Assembly (NCBI RefSeq): GCF_003352005.1
Contig: NZ_CP024848.1
Span: 3,729,001-3,793,000 of the forward strand
Reading direction: 5' to 3'
Origin: Oceanobacillus zhaokaii
Lineage (GTDB): Bacteria > Bacillota > Bacilli > Bacillales > Amphibacillaceae
DNA: 64,000 bases
The position numbers and the translations under genes were made by a program. Shown piece after piece: positions 25,412 to 35,565 of the stretch (position 1 is the stretch's first letter; each line of letters starts with the position of its first letter). The notes under the pieces were generated by a model. It was not told where the DNA came from. It saw only the letters and a program-made list of their open reading frames with translations, and made no database searches.

Positions 25412-26503
25412 TTAATTACTCATTGCTTCTGTTATCTGTTTATAATGTTCCATTGCAAAACTATTATTGTAATCAACAACATTTACATTTTTCAATTCGG
25501 CTATACATTTTTCAATTTCATTTATACTATTTGAGTATTTTATATAATCTAAATGCCTAATCCATTCATATTGTGCTTTTATTTTATGGTTATAATTACT
25601 TAAAACTACACAGGGGGTACTTGTTATTGCTGCAAAAACCATACCATGTAACCTATCGGTAATAACTATTTCACTATCTTTGAATAACTCAAACATATTT
25701 TTTATTTCTTCATTTACCTTTTCTCTTGGTACTCCTCTATCAATTACAGTATCAGAAATTGATATCTTTTTATAATTATGTCCAAGTATCGAGAAGATTT
25801 TTTCCTTTTCCGTTTTACTGAGAACACCTTCCACGTCACTTCTTAAAAATGCTACTACCCCATTTCTCTCTCTTTTAGGATAAGTTTCATTTAAGTATAA
25901 TACTATGTCAGGTGTCAATAATACTTTATTTGAATTAAATGCATCTTTCATAGTTTTGTAAGATACCTTGTCTCTAGCAATTAAAACCAGATTTTTATTC
26001 ATTGAATACATCTTTTTACTGTTATCCAATTCCTGATATCCACTATTACTTTTATTAAAATACATACTTTGTGGAAACGAAATAATCTTATTTCCTTTAA
26101 AGTTTGAGATAATATTTCTTCTATTATTCTCATGAGTTAAATATTGATCACCTAGACTTCCCCCACCTATTAGACAGATAATATCGTTTGGTTTAATAAT
26201 TTTTTTAAAATAACTAATATGCTCCATATATTCTAACTCTCTGATTCCGATTAAATTATAGTCTGGAAATGAGTTGTTAATAAACTTCTTTTGTGCGTAA
26301 CCAATTGCAATGTCTCCAAGATTTCCATGCCCCTGCTCTAAAAGAAAAAAGACATTTTTGTTTTGTTTCTTTACTTTTGCATTTTTTATTATTTTTTTTA
26401 CTTTAATAAAGTCTTTATAATGTAAGTATTGATAATACCTCTTTAATAAAAATTGATAAATATATTTATTTGATTTTAATGACTTCTTAATCAATTTTAT
26501 CAT
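25412..26503 (-). CDS. polysaccharide pyruvyl transferase family protein
   Basis: 363-residue PF04230 protein that would add a pyruvate ketal to a sugar of the exopolysaccharide using phosphoenolpyruvate. Motifs: FFLLEQGHGNLGDIAIGYAQ near residue 52, CLIGGGSLGDQYL near 110, IISFPQSMYF near 140, and the strongly conserved ITDRLHGMVFAAITSTPCVVL near residue 300. In B. subtilis eps operons EpsI and EpsO fill this role. Ribosome binding site AAGGAGGG. Among the most AT-rich genes in the window. Confidence 0.88.
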   Translation of the reverse strand: MIKLIKKSLKSNKYIYQFLLKRYYQYLHYKDFIKVKKIIKNAKVKKQNKNVFFLLEQGHGNLGDIAIGYAQKKFINNSFPDYNLIGIRELEYMEHISYFKKIIKPNDIICLIGGGSLGDQYLTHENNRRNIISNFKGNKIISFPQSMYFNKSNSGYQELDNSKKMYSMNKNLVLIARDKVSYKTMKDAFNSNKVLLTPDIVLYLNETYPKRERNGVVAFLRSDVEGVLSKTEKEKIFSILGHNYKKISISDTVIDRGVPREKVNEEIKNMFELFKDSEIVITDRLHGMVFAAITSTPCVVLSNYNHKIKAQYEWIRHLDYIKYSNSINEIEKCIAELKNVNVVDYNNSFAMEHYKQITEAMSN

Positions 26504-26578
26504 CCTAACCCTCCTTGAATAGGTTGAAAGAAGCGAATTTATGAGTTAATATATTTTAATATTCTTAAACAAAATTTT

Positions 26579-28345
26579 TTACATAATATACCGCTCAAAT
26601 CTATTATTTACGGATGCTAACTGACCTTTATTAATTTTAAACACAATATCACAATTCTCTATTGTACTTAATCGATGTGCAATAATAATAAGTGTCTTCT
26701 CACCTTTCAATCCATCAATCGCTTTCATGATTTCCTTTTCAGTTTCATTATCTAATGCTGATGTCGCCTCATCCATAAATAAAATTTCTGGATTATGATA
26801 CAATGCTCTCGCAATACCAATACGTTGACGTTGCCCTCCAGAAAGGCGGACTCCTCGCTCCCCTACAGTTGTTTCTAGTTTATCAGGGAGCCCCTCAACA
26901 AATTGCTTTAATTGCGCTTGTTCTAACGCTCTCCAGACTTCACTATCATCAATCTGTTCACTATTGATACCAAAGGCTACATTCCCACGAATCGTATCAT
27001 CTGATAGAAATATCGATTGAGGAATATAGCCTATTTTCTGTTGCCATAATGACTTTTGATCGTGTATATTTTTACCATCCACTAAAACACTTCCCTTTTC
27101 TGGATGGAATAGTCCAAGAATAATATCAACTAGTGTAGTCTTACCAGCCCCGGACTCTCCGATGAACGCAACTGATTGACCAATTGGAATAGTAAGCGAT
27201 ACATCTTTAACTGCGTATTCTTTTTGATTAGGATAGCGAAAGGAAATTTCATTTAATTGTATGGAATCATGAAATGCCTTAGGTCCCTTATTAATCACCA
27301 TTGGAATTTTATTTAAAATTGGCATATCCTCTTTATTCATAAACAAATCCTCATACACGACATTAAGGGCAGGTAGACTATATCGCATTGTAGTTATCAA
27401 GGCAACGACACGATTGATTGAGGGCATAAGGCGAATAGCTGCCATCGCAAATAGTGCCATCGTCGATATAAGTTGTGTTGCATTTGTCCCTTGTAAAATA
27501 ATAATTAACATCACAATAAGAACAATAGCCATTATTAATGTTTCGATAAAATATCTTGGTATGACTTCCAACATTTTCATATATCGAATATTGTTGCCAT
27601 TAATCTGACTTTGTTCTTCGTAAGACTTGATAAAGAAGGCTTCTTTTCCAGATACCTTAACCTCTTTACTAGCCCCTAGTCCTTGATTAACCCATTTAAT
27701 CATCGCACTACTTACCTTTTGTTGCTCTACTCCTAGTTGATCTATTTTATTTCTTTGAAGTTTAAAAAATAAAAAAACACTTCCACCTAATAGGATAGAA
27801 GCAGTTATCATTGCAGCTGGAGCCGTTACAAATAGCAATATAGAGATACAAATAATTACAAGTATCTCAGTTAACAACTGAAACCCTGATATGACAATTC
27901 CCTGAAACACCCTTGAAACTTCCCCATTTACATTTCTGAGCAGGTCCGCTGTGTTTCGTTGTAAGTGAAAAATATATGGTTTCGTTAAATATTCTTTAAA
28001 TAAATCTCGAGATAGCTTAACCTGTTGATGTGTTGTAACTCTAACTTGTAAGTAATTAAAAAGAAGCAAATATAAATTTTTGAAAACAAATATAGAAAGT
28101 AGTAAAACTACCAAAAATATGATAAAAGCATTTGTTGATTGAAAATTAAAGAATTCATACACATAAGCTAAAATCACTTGATTTTGGATTATTTCAGGAT
28201 TTGTCACAATACCAACAAAGGGGGCAATCAATCCAATTCCAATCGTTTCAAATATTGCTGCTATGATCATCATGAAGAATAGGATTAGTAGCTTTTTCTT
28301 TTCTTTTTTGTTAAAGAGCTTTAATAACTTTTTAATTATGCCCAT
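26579..28345 (-). CDS. ABC exporter/flippase for exopolysaccharide units
   Basis: 588-residue permease-ATPase half-transporter: about six helices in residues 15-320 and an ATPase domain with FIGESGAGKTTLVD, VRLSGGQRQRIGIARALY and ILFMDEATSALDNE, plus IAHRLSTIENC. It resembles MsbA/PglK-type lipid-linked oligosaccharide flippases. Lying among glycosyltransferases, it probably moves a lipid-linked repeat unit across the membrane; no Wzx-type flippase gene is seen in the cluster, so this protein may be the flippase. It is distinct from the lasso exporter in sequence and base composition. Confidence 0.82.
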   Translation of the reverse strand: MGIIKKLLKLFNKKEKKKLLILFFMMIIAAIFETIGIGLIAPFVGIVTNPEIIQNQVILAYVYEFFNFQSTNAFIIFLVVLLLSIFVFKNLYLLLFNYLQVRVTTHQQVKLSRDLFKEYLTKPYIFHLQRNTADLLRNVNGEVSRVFQGIVISGFQLLTEILVIICISILLFVTAPAAMITASILLGGSVFLFFKLQRNKIDQLGVEQQKVSSAMIKWVNQGLGASKEVKVSGKEAFFIKSYEEQSQINGNNIRYMKMLEVIPRYFIETLIMAIVLIVMLIIILQGTNATQLISTMALFAMAAIRLMPSINRVVALITTMRYSLPALNVVYEDLFMNKEDMPILNKIPMVINKGPKAFHDSIQLNEISFRYPNQKEYAVKDVSLTIPIGQSVAFIGESGAGKTTLVDIILGLFHPEKGSVLVDGKNIHDQKSLWQQKIGYIPQSIFLSDDTIRGNVAFGINSEQIDDSEVWRALEQAQLKQFVEGLPDKLETTVGERGVRLSGGQRQRIGIARALYHNPEILFMDEATSALDNETEKEIMKAIDGLKGEKTLIIIAHRLSTIENCDIVFKINKGQLASVNNRFERYIM

Positions 28346-28403
28346 TATTTCACGCCTCCGAAATTACATTAAGTATTTTCAAATACCTAATTAAAAATTA
28401 ATA

Positions 28404-29405
28404 TTAAGAAAACGGTCTCTCCTTTAAGACTGTCCCATTCCTAAAACGCACATATAATTGAAATAGGGATGGATTTATTGTATATACTATCCATAGTATT
28501 TTCTCCTTCTTCGAAAACAAAGGATTTTTTAATAACTGAATTAATATTTTCGTAAAGTCACTTTTTACTTGTTTCAATTTTCCCTTTGAATTAGGTACCT
28601 TATCTTTAACTTTAAAGAAAAATGTAAAAAATAAATGAACATAATTATATTCTGCCATTTTTTGTAACTCGTATTGATTAATTTCCCTAAAAAAGTCAAC
28701 CCTCTTTTTATAAGCATATACAGCATCTAATCTATTAATATTAAATTTTGAATTTATTATACTTCCTTTCCTCTGAAGGTAAAAATATAACTTTACAGGC
28801 AAATAAATGATTATTTCAGACTCATACAAAATCCTATGTGCCATAAATTCATCTTCATGAATCATTCCTTCTTCAAATTTTATTTTATTAAACAAACTAC
28901 TTTTGAATAACTTATTACAAGCAATTACAAATTGAAGTCCTTTAGTTGTATATAGTTGATACAAAGCTTCTACATTATTATATTTTTCTACTCTTGAATC
29001 AAATTCTAGCTTTTCTATTTCATTTTTCTCGTCTTCGTTTACTTCCTGATAATCGCAAATAGCAATATCTGCTGAACTGCTTACAACATAATTAAATAAT
29101 ATTTCATACATCTTAGGGTGAACAAAGTCATCACTGTCTACAAAAGCGATATAGTTTCCTTTGGCTAAACTTATTCCTTTATTTCTTGCTGATGAAAGGC
29201 CACCATTTTCCTTATGGAAAACAGTTATTCTATTATCCAATGTTGCATATTCATCGCATATTCTTCCACCATTATCTGTTGATCCGTCGTTTACAATAAT
29301 TAGTTCAAAATCTTTGAATGACTGTGCTAAAATAGAATCAATACATTTATGTATATATTGTTCAACATTATATACAGGAACAATAATACTAATACTAGGA
29401 TTCAT
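28404..29405 (-). CDS. family 2 glycosyltransferase
   Basis: 333-residue GT-A fold transferase. It starts SISIIVPVYNVEQYIHKCID, has the nucleotide-binding LIIVNDGSTDNGG and the metal-binding DSDD in AFVDSDDFVHP near residue 92, and a catalytic-region segment EEGMIHEDEFMAHRIL near residue 180. The C-terminal half is basic and amphipathic, suited to membrane association. Donor and acceptor sugars cannot be read from sequence. Ribosome binding site AGAGGGG. Confidence 0.85.
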   Translation of the reverse strand: MNPSISIIVPVYNVEQYIHKCIDSILAQSFKDFELIIVNDGSTDNGGRICDEYATLDNRITVFHKENGGLSSARNKGISLAKGNYIAFVDSDDFVHPKMYEILFNYVVSSSADIAICDYQEVNEDEKNEIEKLEFDSRVEKYNNVEALYQLYTTKGLQFVIACNKLFKSSLFNKIKFEEGMIHEDEFMAHRILYESEIIIYLPVKLYFYLQRKGSIINSKFNINRLDAVYAYKKRVDFFREINQYELQKMAEYNYVHLFFTFFFKVKDKVPNSKGKLKQVKSDFTKILIQLLKNPLFSKKEKILWIVYTINPSLFQLYVRFRNGTVLKERPFS

Positions 29406-29807
29406 TACTTTTATTCCCCTCTAAAAGTTATCTATTTGTTCTTGCACATTAATATTGATTTGAATACTCTATCTTAGATATTAACCAACTAAACCAATCC
29501 GTTTTATAGTCAGATTCTAAAACTGCACATCATTCCAGTAAATAATTCATGGCTTCTGTTCGAATTACGTGAGATTTTCACAAAGAATAAATGATTATCT
29601 CCGCATCAAATGAAAATTTATGCTGAATTGGCTTACCAAGAGGATAGCATAACCATTTCTTTGTACAAGCTATTTATAATGCCGGGATAATTTTTAAGTT
29701 GCAATCTGGATTAATGGAAGGTTAACAACATAATATTAATCTAATTGGAAATCTACTCTAAAACTCTAAGGAGCGAAGCAGTTTCGACTGAAATTTTTGT
29801 TTATTAA
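29406..29807. other. 402-bp gap inside the glycosyltransferase island
   Basis: AT-rich DNA between two family 2 transferase genes in an otherwise tightly packed operon. No open frame with a ribosome binding site, no terminator with a T-run and no promoter stands out. It may be the scar of a deleted gene or recombination junction. Confidence 0.4.
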
Positions 29808-30839
29808 TTATTTGTTAGCAAACATCCCTTTAAATTTACTTTTAGCTTTTACCGCTCCTATAAAGAGTGCTTCATTTTTTAGAATACATATGGTTTTTAA
29901 TACTCTGTAATACATCGATGGGCAATCGAAGAATCTTATATTTTCTTTAAAATCCAAGTCATTCATTATATTTTTTAAAATATATATTTTATTGGTAGCT
30001 AAGCTACTTTTAACAATATCTTGCATATAAACTAACGATTGATTGATATAATCATTAGTAAGATTACTTATATATTTTGTTAAATTAAATTTAATACATA
30101 ATGAAATCATGAATTTTTTATTATCTAATATAAATGCATAATCCTCTTTAAAATTCTGTGTAAGTGATTCTCTTTGATGTAAATGGTAGTTATAAAGTGG
30201 TTTATTAATAAACACTAATCTTTCAACTCTGGTTAATAACATATAATTTAACCTCGCATCTTCTCCATAATTCATATTTTCATCAAATTTGATATTATAG
30301 TCAGAAAAAATTACCTTTTTATATAATTTATTCCAACAAGGTATAATGCTGTAACCATAGTAATTGTCATTCAAAAGTTTCGGAACTAATTGCTTTTCAA
30401 TATTCTTCTTATCTATTACACAATGAATTTCCTCCCAAACAGCCGATCTAGAGACTTTATTCTCTATCAAATTAATAGTAGTAAATGGAGAAACTACTAT
30501 ATCTGCATTATGTTCTAATGCAGATTTTATTAATAACTCGAACATAGTCGGCAGTATTGTATCATCTGGATCCACAAATCCAATATACTTACCATTTGCA
30601 GTATTTATTCCTTTGTTACGCGCTGAAGATACCCCTCCATTCATTTTATGAATCACCCTTATACGGTTGTCTTTCTCGGCATACAAATCGCATATTTCAC
30701 CACTTCTATCTAAGGATCCGTCGTTTACAAGTATAAGTTCAAAATCAAAGTACGATTGAGCCAAAATTGAATTTAGACAAGCTTCTAGATACTTTTCGAC
30801 ATTATAAATTGGTACAATTATACTTATGTCCGGCTTCAT
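29808..30839 (-). CDS. family 2 glycosyltransferase
   Basis: 343-residue GT2 enzyme: ISIIVPIYNVEKYLEACLN at the start, LILVNDGSLDRSGEIC near 37, FVDPDDTILPTM near residue 90 (DPDD in place of DSDD as the metal site), and FDENMNYGEDARLNYML near residue 190 with the catalytic-region Glu-Asp. The C-terminus (AKSKFKGMFANK) is basic. Sequence similar to the neighbour at 28404 in the first 110 residues but diverged later, so a different acceptor is likely. Ribosome binding site AGGTGG. Confidence 0.84.
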   Translation of the reverse strand: MKPDISIIVPIYNVEKYLEACLNSILAQSYFDFELILVNDGSLDRSGEICDLYAEKDNRIRVIHKMNGGVSSARNKGINTANGKYIGFVDPDDTILPTMFELLIKSALEHNADIVVSPFTTINLIENKVSRSAVWEEIHCVIDKKNIEKQLVPKLLNDNYYGYSIIPCWNKLYKKVIFSDYNIKFDENMNYGEDARLNYMLLTRVERLVFINKPLYNYHLHQRESLTQNFKEDYAFILDNKKFMISLCIKFNLTKYISNLTNDYINQSLVYMQDIVKSSLATNKIYILKNIMNDLDFKENIRFFDCPSMYYRVLKTICILKNEALFIGAVKAKSKFKGMFANK

Positions 30840-30855
30840 TCAAAATCCCACCTAT

Positions 30856-32043
30856 CTAAATAACCTTATAAAATTTGTCAATTTCATTTTTAATTTTGAA
30901 TGTTTCTTTTGATAGTTTAATCTTAAATTCTTGACATATTTTAGGATTCTGTATTAGTTCTTTAACAGCGTCATAAATTTTATCCTCATCGATACTGACA
31001 ATTATTCCAGTTTCGCCATTTTCTATTTGCTCCTTTGCCCCATTTACTTTAGTAGTTACAATAGGTTTAGCCAAGCACCTTGCTTCAATTAATGTAATAC
31101 AATAACCCTCATACCTCGAAGGCTGAACATAAATGTCGCACTGATCCATATAAGTGTATGGGTTCGGATCTGAACCTAATAAAATAAATCTATCTTGAAG
31201 TTTAAATTTTTTTATAAGATCTTCATATTCACTTCTAGAACTTCCCTCTCCTAAGCAATACCATTTAACATCATAGCCATCATCAATTAGCTTTGATAAG
31301 GCTCTGATAGCTAAGTCCTGACCCTTTTCAGTAGTGAGTCTTCCTACTGTAAGAATTCTTATTCCCTTAAAACCATCATTAAATCCATTTCCTTCCTTGG
31401 ACTTAGTCCGAATTAAGTTTGGGGACACTAAATTTAAAAAGATCCCTGACTTTTCTTCTATAACAGGTACTAAAGAAACTAACTTACTTTTTGCCTCTTC
31501 TGAAACTACAAAAATTCTTTCGAAATTTTTATAATTATTAGCTGCAAAATTTACATCAAAGCCAATCTTTGTCACATCAAAATGAATCCACTGTATCTTC
31601 TTTCTAGCCTTTATTTTATGAACAACAAAATAGCTTATGAAGTCCATTGGACCTGCATAAGCTACAGCAATATCGTATTCCTTCTTAAATTTAGGTACAT
31701 TTTTTAATATATATTTAAAGAAAATGCCCTTATTTTTCAAAATCTTAGATAGTAGGGTTGTTATTGTAAAACCTAAGCTTTTGACTAACCTTCCCTTTTT
31801 GAAAAGATCGATCATAGTTGTTCTGGGGGGGTTATTCAGCATATCTTTTAATGCAGGATATTCTTGGACGTACTCTACATGTACTGTATTTGGTATTGAA
31901 TCTAAGAATCCACCATAATTTTCTAACATTAATATCGTTATTTCATACTCATTCTCCGGCATCTCGGCAATCATATTAAGCAATGCCTTTTCCGTTCCAC
32001 CAATATTCATATTAATGATCATAAATACGACTTTTTTCTTCAT
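30856..32043 (-). CDS. family 4 glycosyltransferase
   Basis: GT-B fold transferase of about 395 residues. It starts KKKVVFMIINMNIGGTEKALLN, the usual GGxE loop that binds the acceptor side, and the C-terminal donor half has ILTVGRLTTEKGQDLAIRAL, LGSDPNPYTYM and the EX7E block QPSRYEGYCITLIEARCLAKP. The start is placed at ATG 32043, before MKKKVVF; the frame is open eight codons further (TTG 32067) but with weaker spacing. It follows a homologous GT4 gene after 26 bases. Donor sugar is unknown. Confidence 0.84.
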   Translation of the reverse strand: MKKKVVFMIINMNIGGTEKALLNMIAEMPENEYEITILMLENYGGFLDSIPNTVHVEYVQEYPALKDMLNNPPRTTMIDLFKKGRLVKSLGFTITTLLSKILKNKGIFFKYILKNVPKFKKEYDIAVAYAGPMDFISYFVVHKIKARKKIQWIHFDVTKIGFDVNFAANNYKNFERIFVVSEEAKSKLVSLVPVIEEKSGIFLNLVSPNLIRTKSKEGNGFNDGFKGIRILTVGRLTTEKGQDLAIRALSKLIDDGYDVKWYCLGEGSSRSEYEDLIKKFKLQDRFILLGSDPNPYTYMDQCDIYVQPSRYEGYCITLIEARCLAKPIVTTKVNGAKEQIENGETGIIVSIDEDKIYDAVKELIQNPKICQEFKIKLSKETFKIKNEIDKFYKVI

Positions 32044-32069
32044 TATGCTCACACTCTCTATCATCAATA

Positions 32070-33260
32070 TTATCCAATTAACTGATAAAATTTTTCTATT
32101 TCCTCCGTATTTCCCTTATCCTCTGAATGTAAGTAATTTACAATACTTTGCCGCAATTCTTGATCATTTATCAGACTTAGGATACCTTCACTAACAGCCT
32201 CTGCATTCATATCAACAACCAGGCCATTTTTTTCATGAATCATCTGATTAAAAACTGCATCAAACCTTGTTGTAACTACTGGAATATTTAGCATTCGCGC
32301 TTCAGCAATCGCAAGTCCAAAGCCTTCAAATCTTGATGTCTGTACATAAATGTCAGCTTTTTTGATAAATGGATATGGATTTGTTTTTATTCCTAACAGG
32401 ATAAAATGTTCAGCTAAATCATGCTCTATTATATAATCCTCTATCTCTTTTTTTAAAGGACCTTTTCCTAATACATACCACTTAAAGTTTATCCCTTTTT
32501 CTTTAAGTCTTTTACAAGCTTCTAGTGCAATATCATATCCTTTTCCTTCAGATAATCTACCTATTGTTAAGATCCTAATCCCGTTGTAATTATCTTCATA
32601 ATCTCTACCTATTTGTGACATTCTGTTAATTAAGATTGGATTATTAATATCAAAGATTACTTCTACTTTATCTGAATAAAAAGGAAATATATCTAAATAC
32701 TTTTCTTTGGCTGAATAGGATACAGCAATAATTTTATTATATATATCATAAAATCTCCTTTGATAATCTCTTTCCTTCTCATTTATTATCAAACTAGTAT
32801 TTACCCAGGCAAATTTATTATTTGCTTTTACTTTTTCAGCGACATAAAATGTTGGAATCCCTTGCGCATAGCTTACAGCTATATCATAGGTTTTAGAATT
32901 ATTTTCAATTACTTTAGAAACACTTTGCCAAAATATTTTAGCCTTTTGTGGATTAGTATACTCTTTTTTCCTTATTTCAATTGAATATTTAAATCTTGAA
33001 TACAACATCATGAAATCACGTTTAGCTAGAGCATGTTTTATCGATTCTTTTAAGTCTCTTTTCGAGAAGACAGTATATTTTAATGGTTCCAGAATTTTAA
33101 CTTCCTCGGGTACTAATTCCTCTAATGCATGACCATAGGCAAACAACTGGAGGTCAACAGAATATCTCGAATAATCAAGCATAGATAATAGTGTTACCAA
33201 GCTTTTTTCTGCGCCAGCAATATCCAAGGAATCAATAACAAATAAGATACTTTTTTTCAT
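32070..33260 (-). CDS. family 4 glycosyltransferase
   Basis: 396-residue GT-B transferase, SILFVIDSLDIAGAEKSLVT at the start, then ILTIGRLSEGKGYDIALEAC, LGIKTNPYPFIKKADIYVQT and SRFEGFGLAIAEARMLNIPV with the catalytic EX7E pair. It is co-linear with the genes at 30856 and 34387, so the three are probably old duplicates. GGAGTGAT precedes ATG 33260. Strongly AT-rich. Confidence 0.84.
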   Translation of the reverse strand: MKKSILFVIDSLDIAGAEKSLVTLLSMLDYSRYSVDLQLFAYGHALEELVPEEVKILEPLKYTVFSKRDLKESIKHALAKRDFMMLYSRFKYSIEIRKKEYTNPQKAKIFWQSVSKVIENNSKTYDIAVSYAQGIPTFYVAEKVKANNKFAWVNTSLIINEKERDYQRRFYDIYNKIIAVSYSAKEKYLDIFPFYSDKVEVIFDINNPILINRMSQIGRDYEDNYNGIRILTIGRLSEGKGYDIALEACKRLKEKGINFKWYVLGKGPLKKEIEDYIIEHDLAEHFILLGIKTNPYPFIKKADIYVQTSRFEGFGLAIAEARMLNIPVVTTRFDAVFNQMIHEKNGLVVDMNAEAVSEGILSLINDQELRQSIVNYLHSEDKGNTEEIEKFYQLIG

Positions 33261-33340
33261 CTGGTTATCACTCCACTTGCCAATATAATTGTTACAATTT
33301 TATCAAAACTATTCTTAAATTCCACTATAAACTTCTCCTT

Positions 33341-34375
33341 TTAAACACCTACACGCTTTAATCCTTTAGGCTTTGATAATAGCTTCATTTTCCTTAATCC
33401 TTTTCGTAACCCAAGATATAGAACATTACAATAGGGATGGAAGGAAAATAAGGATAACTGCCATTGCAACTCTTTTTCATCTTGAACAGCACGCTGTAGT
33501 TGGCTATTATTAGCTTGTATGTACGACTGGATTTCCTTTCGATGTGTCCCCTTTATATCCACCTTTCTGTTTAAAAGCAATAAGTTATAGTGAATAAGAC
33601 ACATTTTTAATATCTCCTTAAATGAGGCATCGGTAAATTCGTCATAAAATTCTTCAATAAAACGATGCCTTTCCAGTTGACCCCTTATCATATCTAGATT
33701 CCTTGGTGTATATGTTGCAACGATACTATCACTTCGTTGATAATAATAATACAAAGGTTGGTGTAACAATAGAAACGTATTTACCCTCTGCATGACTTTA
33801 TGAGCCCAAAATACATCTTCGAATAATACTCCCTTTTTAAATGGTATGTCTTTAATTAATTCTGTTCTATAAAGCTTTCCCCATGCAAAGTTCTTAACTT
33901 TTTCATTTATAACCAATTCATAAATTAACACTTTATTTGTTAAAAGTACTGGTAAATCCGCCTCTTTATAGAATTTATCATCAATAAGTAGCCTATCTTC
34001 ATAAGCATAATAAAAAGCTGATTGTACAACATCAGCCTTGCTTTCGATGCTATTATCAACCATAAGTTCAATCATATTTTTCTCTAACCAATCATCACTA
34101 TCAACAAACATGGTAAATTCACCGGTAGCCTGCATCATTCCATGATTTCTAGCATCAGATAATCCACCATTTTTCTTGTGTATAACTTTTATCCGAGTAT
34201 CACTTTCTTGATAATCATCCACAATTTCTCCACAATTGTCTGGTGATCCATCGTCTACCAGAATGATTTCCAGATTCGAGTAGGTTTGAGTAATAACACT
34301 ATCAATACATCGATGAATATATTTCTCTACCTTATAGATAGGGACAACAACACTTACTTTCCCCTTTTCTAACAT
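33341..34375 (-). CDS. family 2 glycosyltransferase
   Basis: 344-residue GT2 enzyme: VSVVVPIYKVEKYIHRCIDS, IILVDDGSPDNCGEIVDDY, and FVDSDDWLEKNM near residue 92 as metal site; KKGVLFEDVFWAHKVM near residue 180 is the catalytic-region block of this EpsJ-like subgroup. The C-terminal 60 residues are basic. A strong AGGAGG lies before ATG 34375. Donor and acceptor are unknown. Confidence 0.85.
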   Translation of the reverse strand: MLEKGKVSVVVPIYKVEKYIHRCIDSVITQTYSNLEIILVDDGSPDNCGEIVDDYQESDTRIKVIHKKNGGLSDARNHGMMQATGEFTMFVDSDDWLEKNMIELMVDNSIESKADVVQSAFYYAYEDRLLIDDKFYKEADLPVLLTNKVLIYELVINEKVKNFAWGKLYRTELIKDIPFKKGVLFEDVFWAHKVMQRVNTFLLLHQPLYYYYQRSDSIVATYTPRNLDMIRGQLERHRFIEEFYDEFTDASFKEILKMCLIHYNLLLLNRKVDIKGTHRKEIQSYIQANNSQLQRAVQDEKELQWQLSLFSFHPYCNVLYLGLRKGLRKMKLLSKPKGLKRVGV

Positions 34376-34386
34376 GTATTGTCCTC

Positions 34387-35565
34387 CTATACGATATTAT
34401 ATAATTTTTGTAATTCCTTTGAATTATGATAGTCTCTCCTAATACAGTTACTCGCTAGATATTCTCTAAGCTTCAAATTATCGAACAACCCCTCTACCCC
34501 ATCCACAATCCCTTCAACCGACAACTCACAAATTACACCATCAACCCCATCCCGCACTTGACTTCCCGCTGTAGGATAATTCGTTATCAGTACAGGCTTC
34601 CCCAAAATCTGTGCTTCCCCTACCGTTACAGCCTTCCCTTCATATCGTGATGGCTGCACATAAAGATCCGCTGTCTTTATGTATGGATATGGATTCGTCT
34701 TTTTCCCTAATAATATAAAGCTGTCACTAAGGTCATTCGCAGCAATTAATTTTCGTAGCATTACCTCATCGCCACCATAGCCAACGACATACCAAGCGAT
34801 TTTATCAATCCCTTTTTCCTTTAATAACTTAATTACTTTGACCGCTTGATCGATCCCCTTGGCATGTGATAGCCTAGCAACCGTTACAATTTTAAACCGC
34901 GGATCACTCTCCATCGGATTTTCCACTTTCTCATCAGCAAGTGACCTGACAAGGTCTGGTGAGGTAATGTTTTCTATTACTATTACCTTTTCGTCCAGGC
35001 TTGGATATTTCCTAATAAATGCCTTTTTGCAATCCTCGGATACTGCAACAATATAATGAAATTTATTCCACATTTTCACGTCCATATCGATATCTGTATC
35101 GACGGTTGAAAAATCTGTGTGTATCCATGCAATCTTTGTTTTTGCCTTAACTTTCTCAGCAACAACGTAATGTGGCCATAAGTAACTAATCGCAATATCA
35201 TATTCTATCTCAACTTTGGGCAAAAACGGCAATGCATATTTCCACATGTACTGCATCTGTTTATAGCCTGTTTCCGCCGATTTACTTATGGCTGCTCGAT
35301 ACTTTGCTAATAGTCTTGTCATTCCAATTGATAGTTGACCATTTCTGATTGTTTCACTTATCGACATGCGAAAGGTTTTGTATATATTCGATTCCTTAAT
35401 TAAGTTTGGCCCAACTGGAAGCAAACTCATGAAGTCCCCAGTGTGACTATATAGCATGAGGTCGACTTGATAACTTTCATAATCAAAGTTACTTAACATA
35501 CTAATTAGACTGCGCTCTACTCCGCCAACTTCCATATCAAAGGAGGTGATCAACATATTTTTCAT
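34387..35565 (-). CDS. family 4 glycosyltransferase
   Basis: GT-B enzyme of about 392 residues starting MKNMLITSFDMEVGGVERSL, with KIVTVARLSHAKGIDQAVKV, LLGKKTNPYPYIKTADLYVQ and PSRYEGKAVTVGEAQILGKP carrying the EX7E motif. Start chosen at ATG 35565, six bases behind GAGGAGG; the frame extends to GTG 35580, which lies within that ribosome binding site. It overlaps the end of the upstream GT4 gene by about 29 bases, so the two are coupled. Donor sugar unknown. Confidence 0.85.
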   Translation of the reverse strand: MKNMLITSFDMEVGGVERSLISMLSNFDYESYQVDLMLYSHTGDFMSLLPVGPNLIKESNIYKTFRMSISETIRNGQLSIGMTRLLAKYRAAISKSAETGYKQMQYMWKYALPFLPKVEIEYDIAISYLWPHYVVAEKVKAKTKIAWIHTDFSTVDTDIDMDVKMWNKFHYIVAVSEDCKKAFIRKYPSLDEKVIVIENITSPDLVRSLADEKVENPMESDPRFKIVTVARLSHAKGIDQAVKVIKLLKEKGIDKIAWYVVGYGGDEVMLRKLIAANDLSDSFILLGKKTNPYPYIKTADLYVQPSRYEGKAVTVGEAQILGKPVLITNYPTAGSQVRDGVDGVICELSVEGIVDGVEGLFDNLKLREYLASNCIRRDYHNSKELQKLYNIV

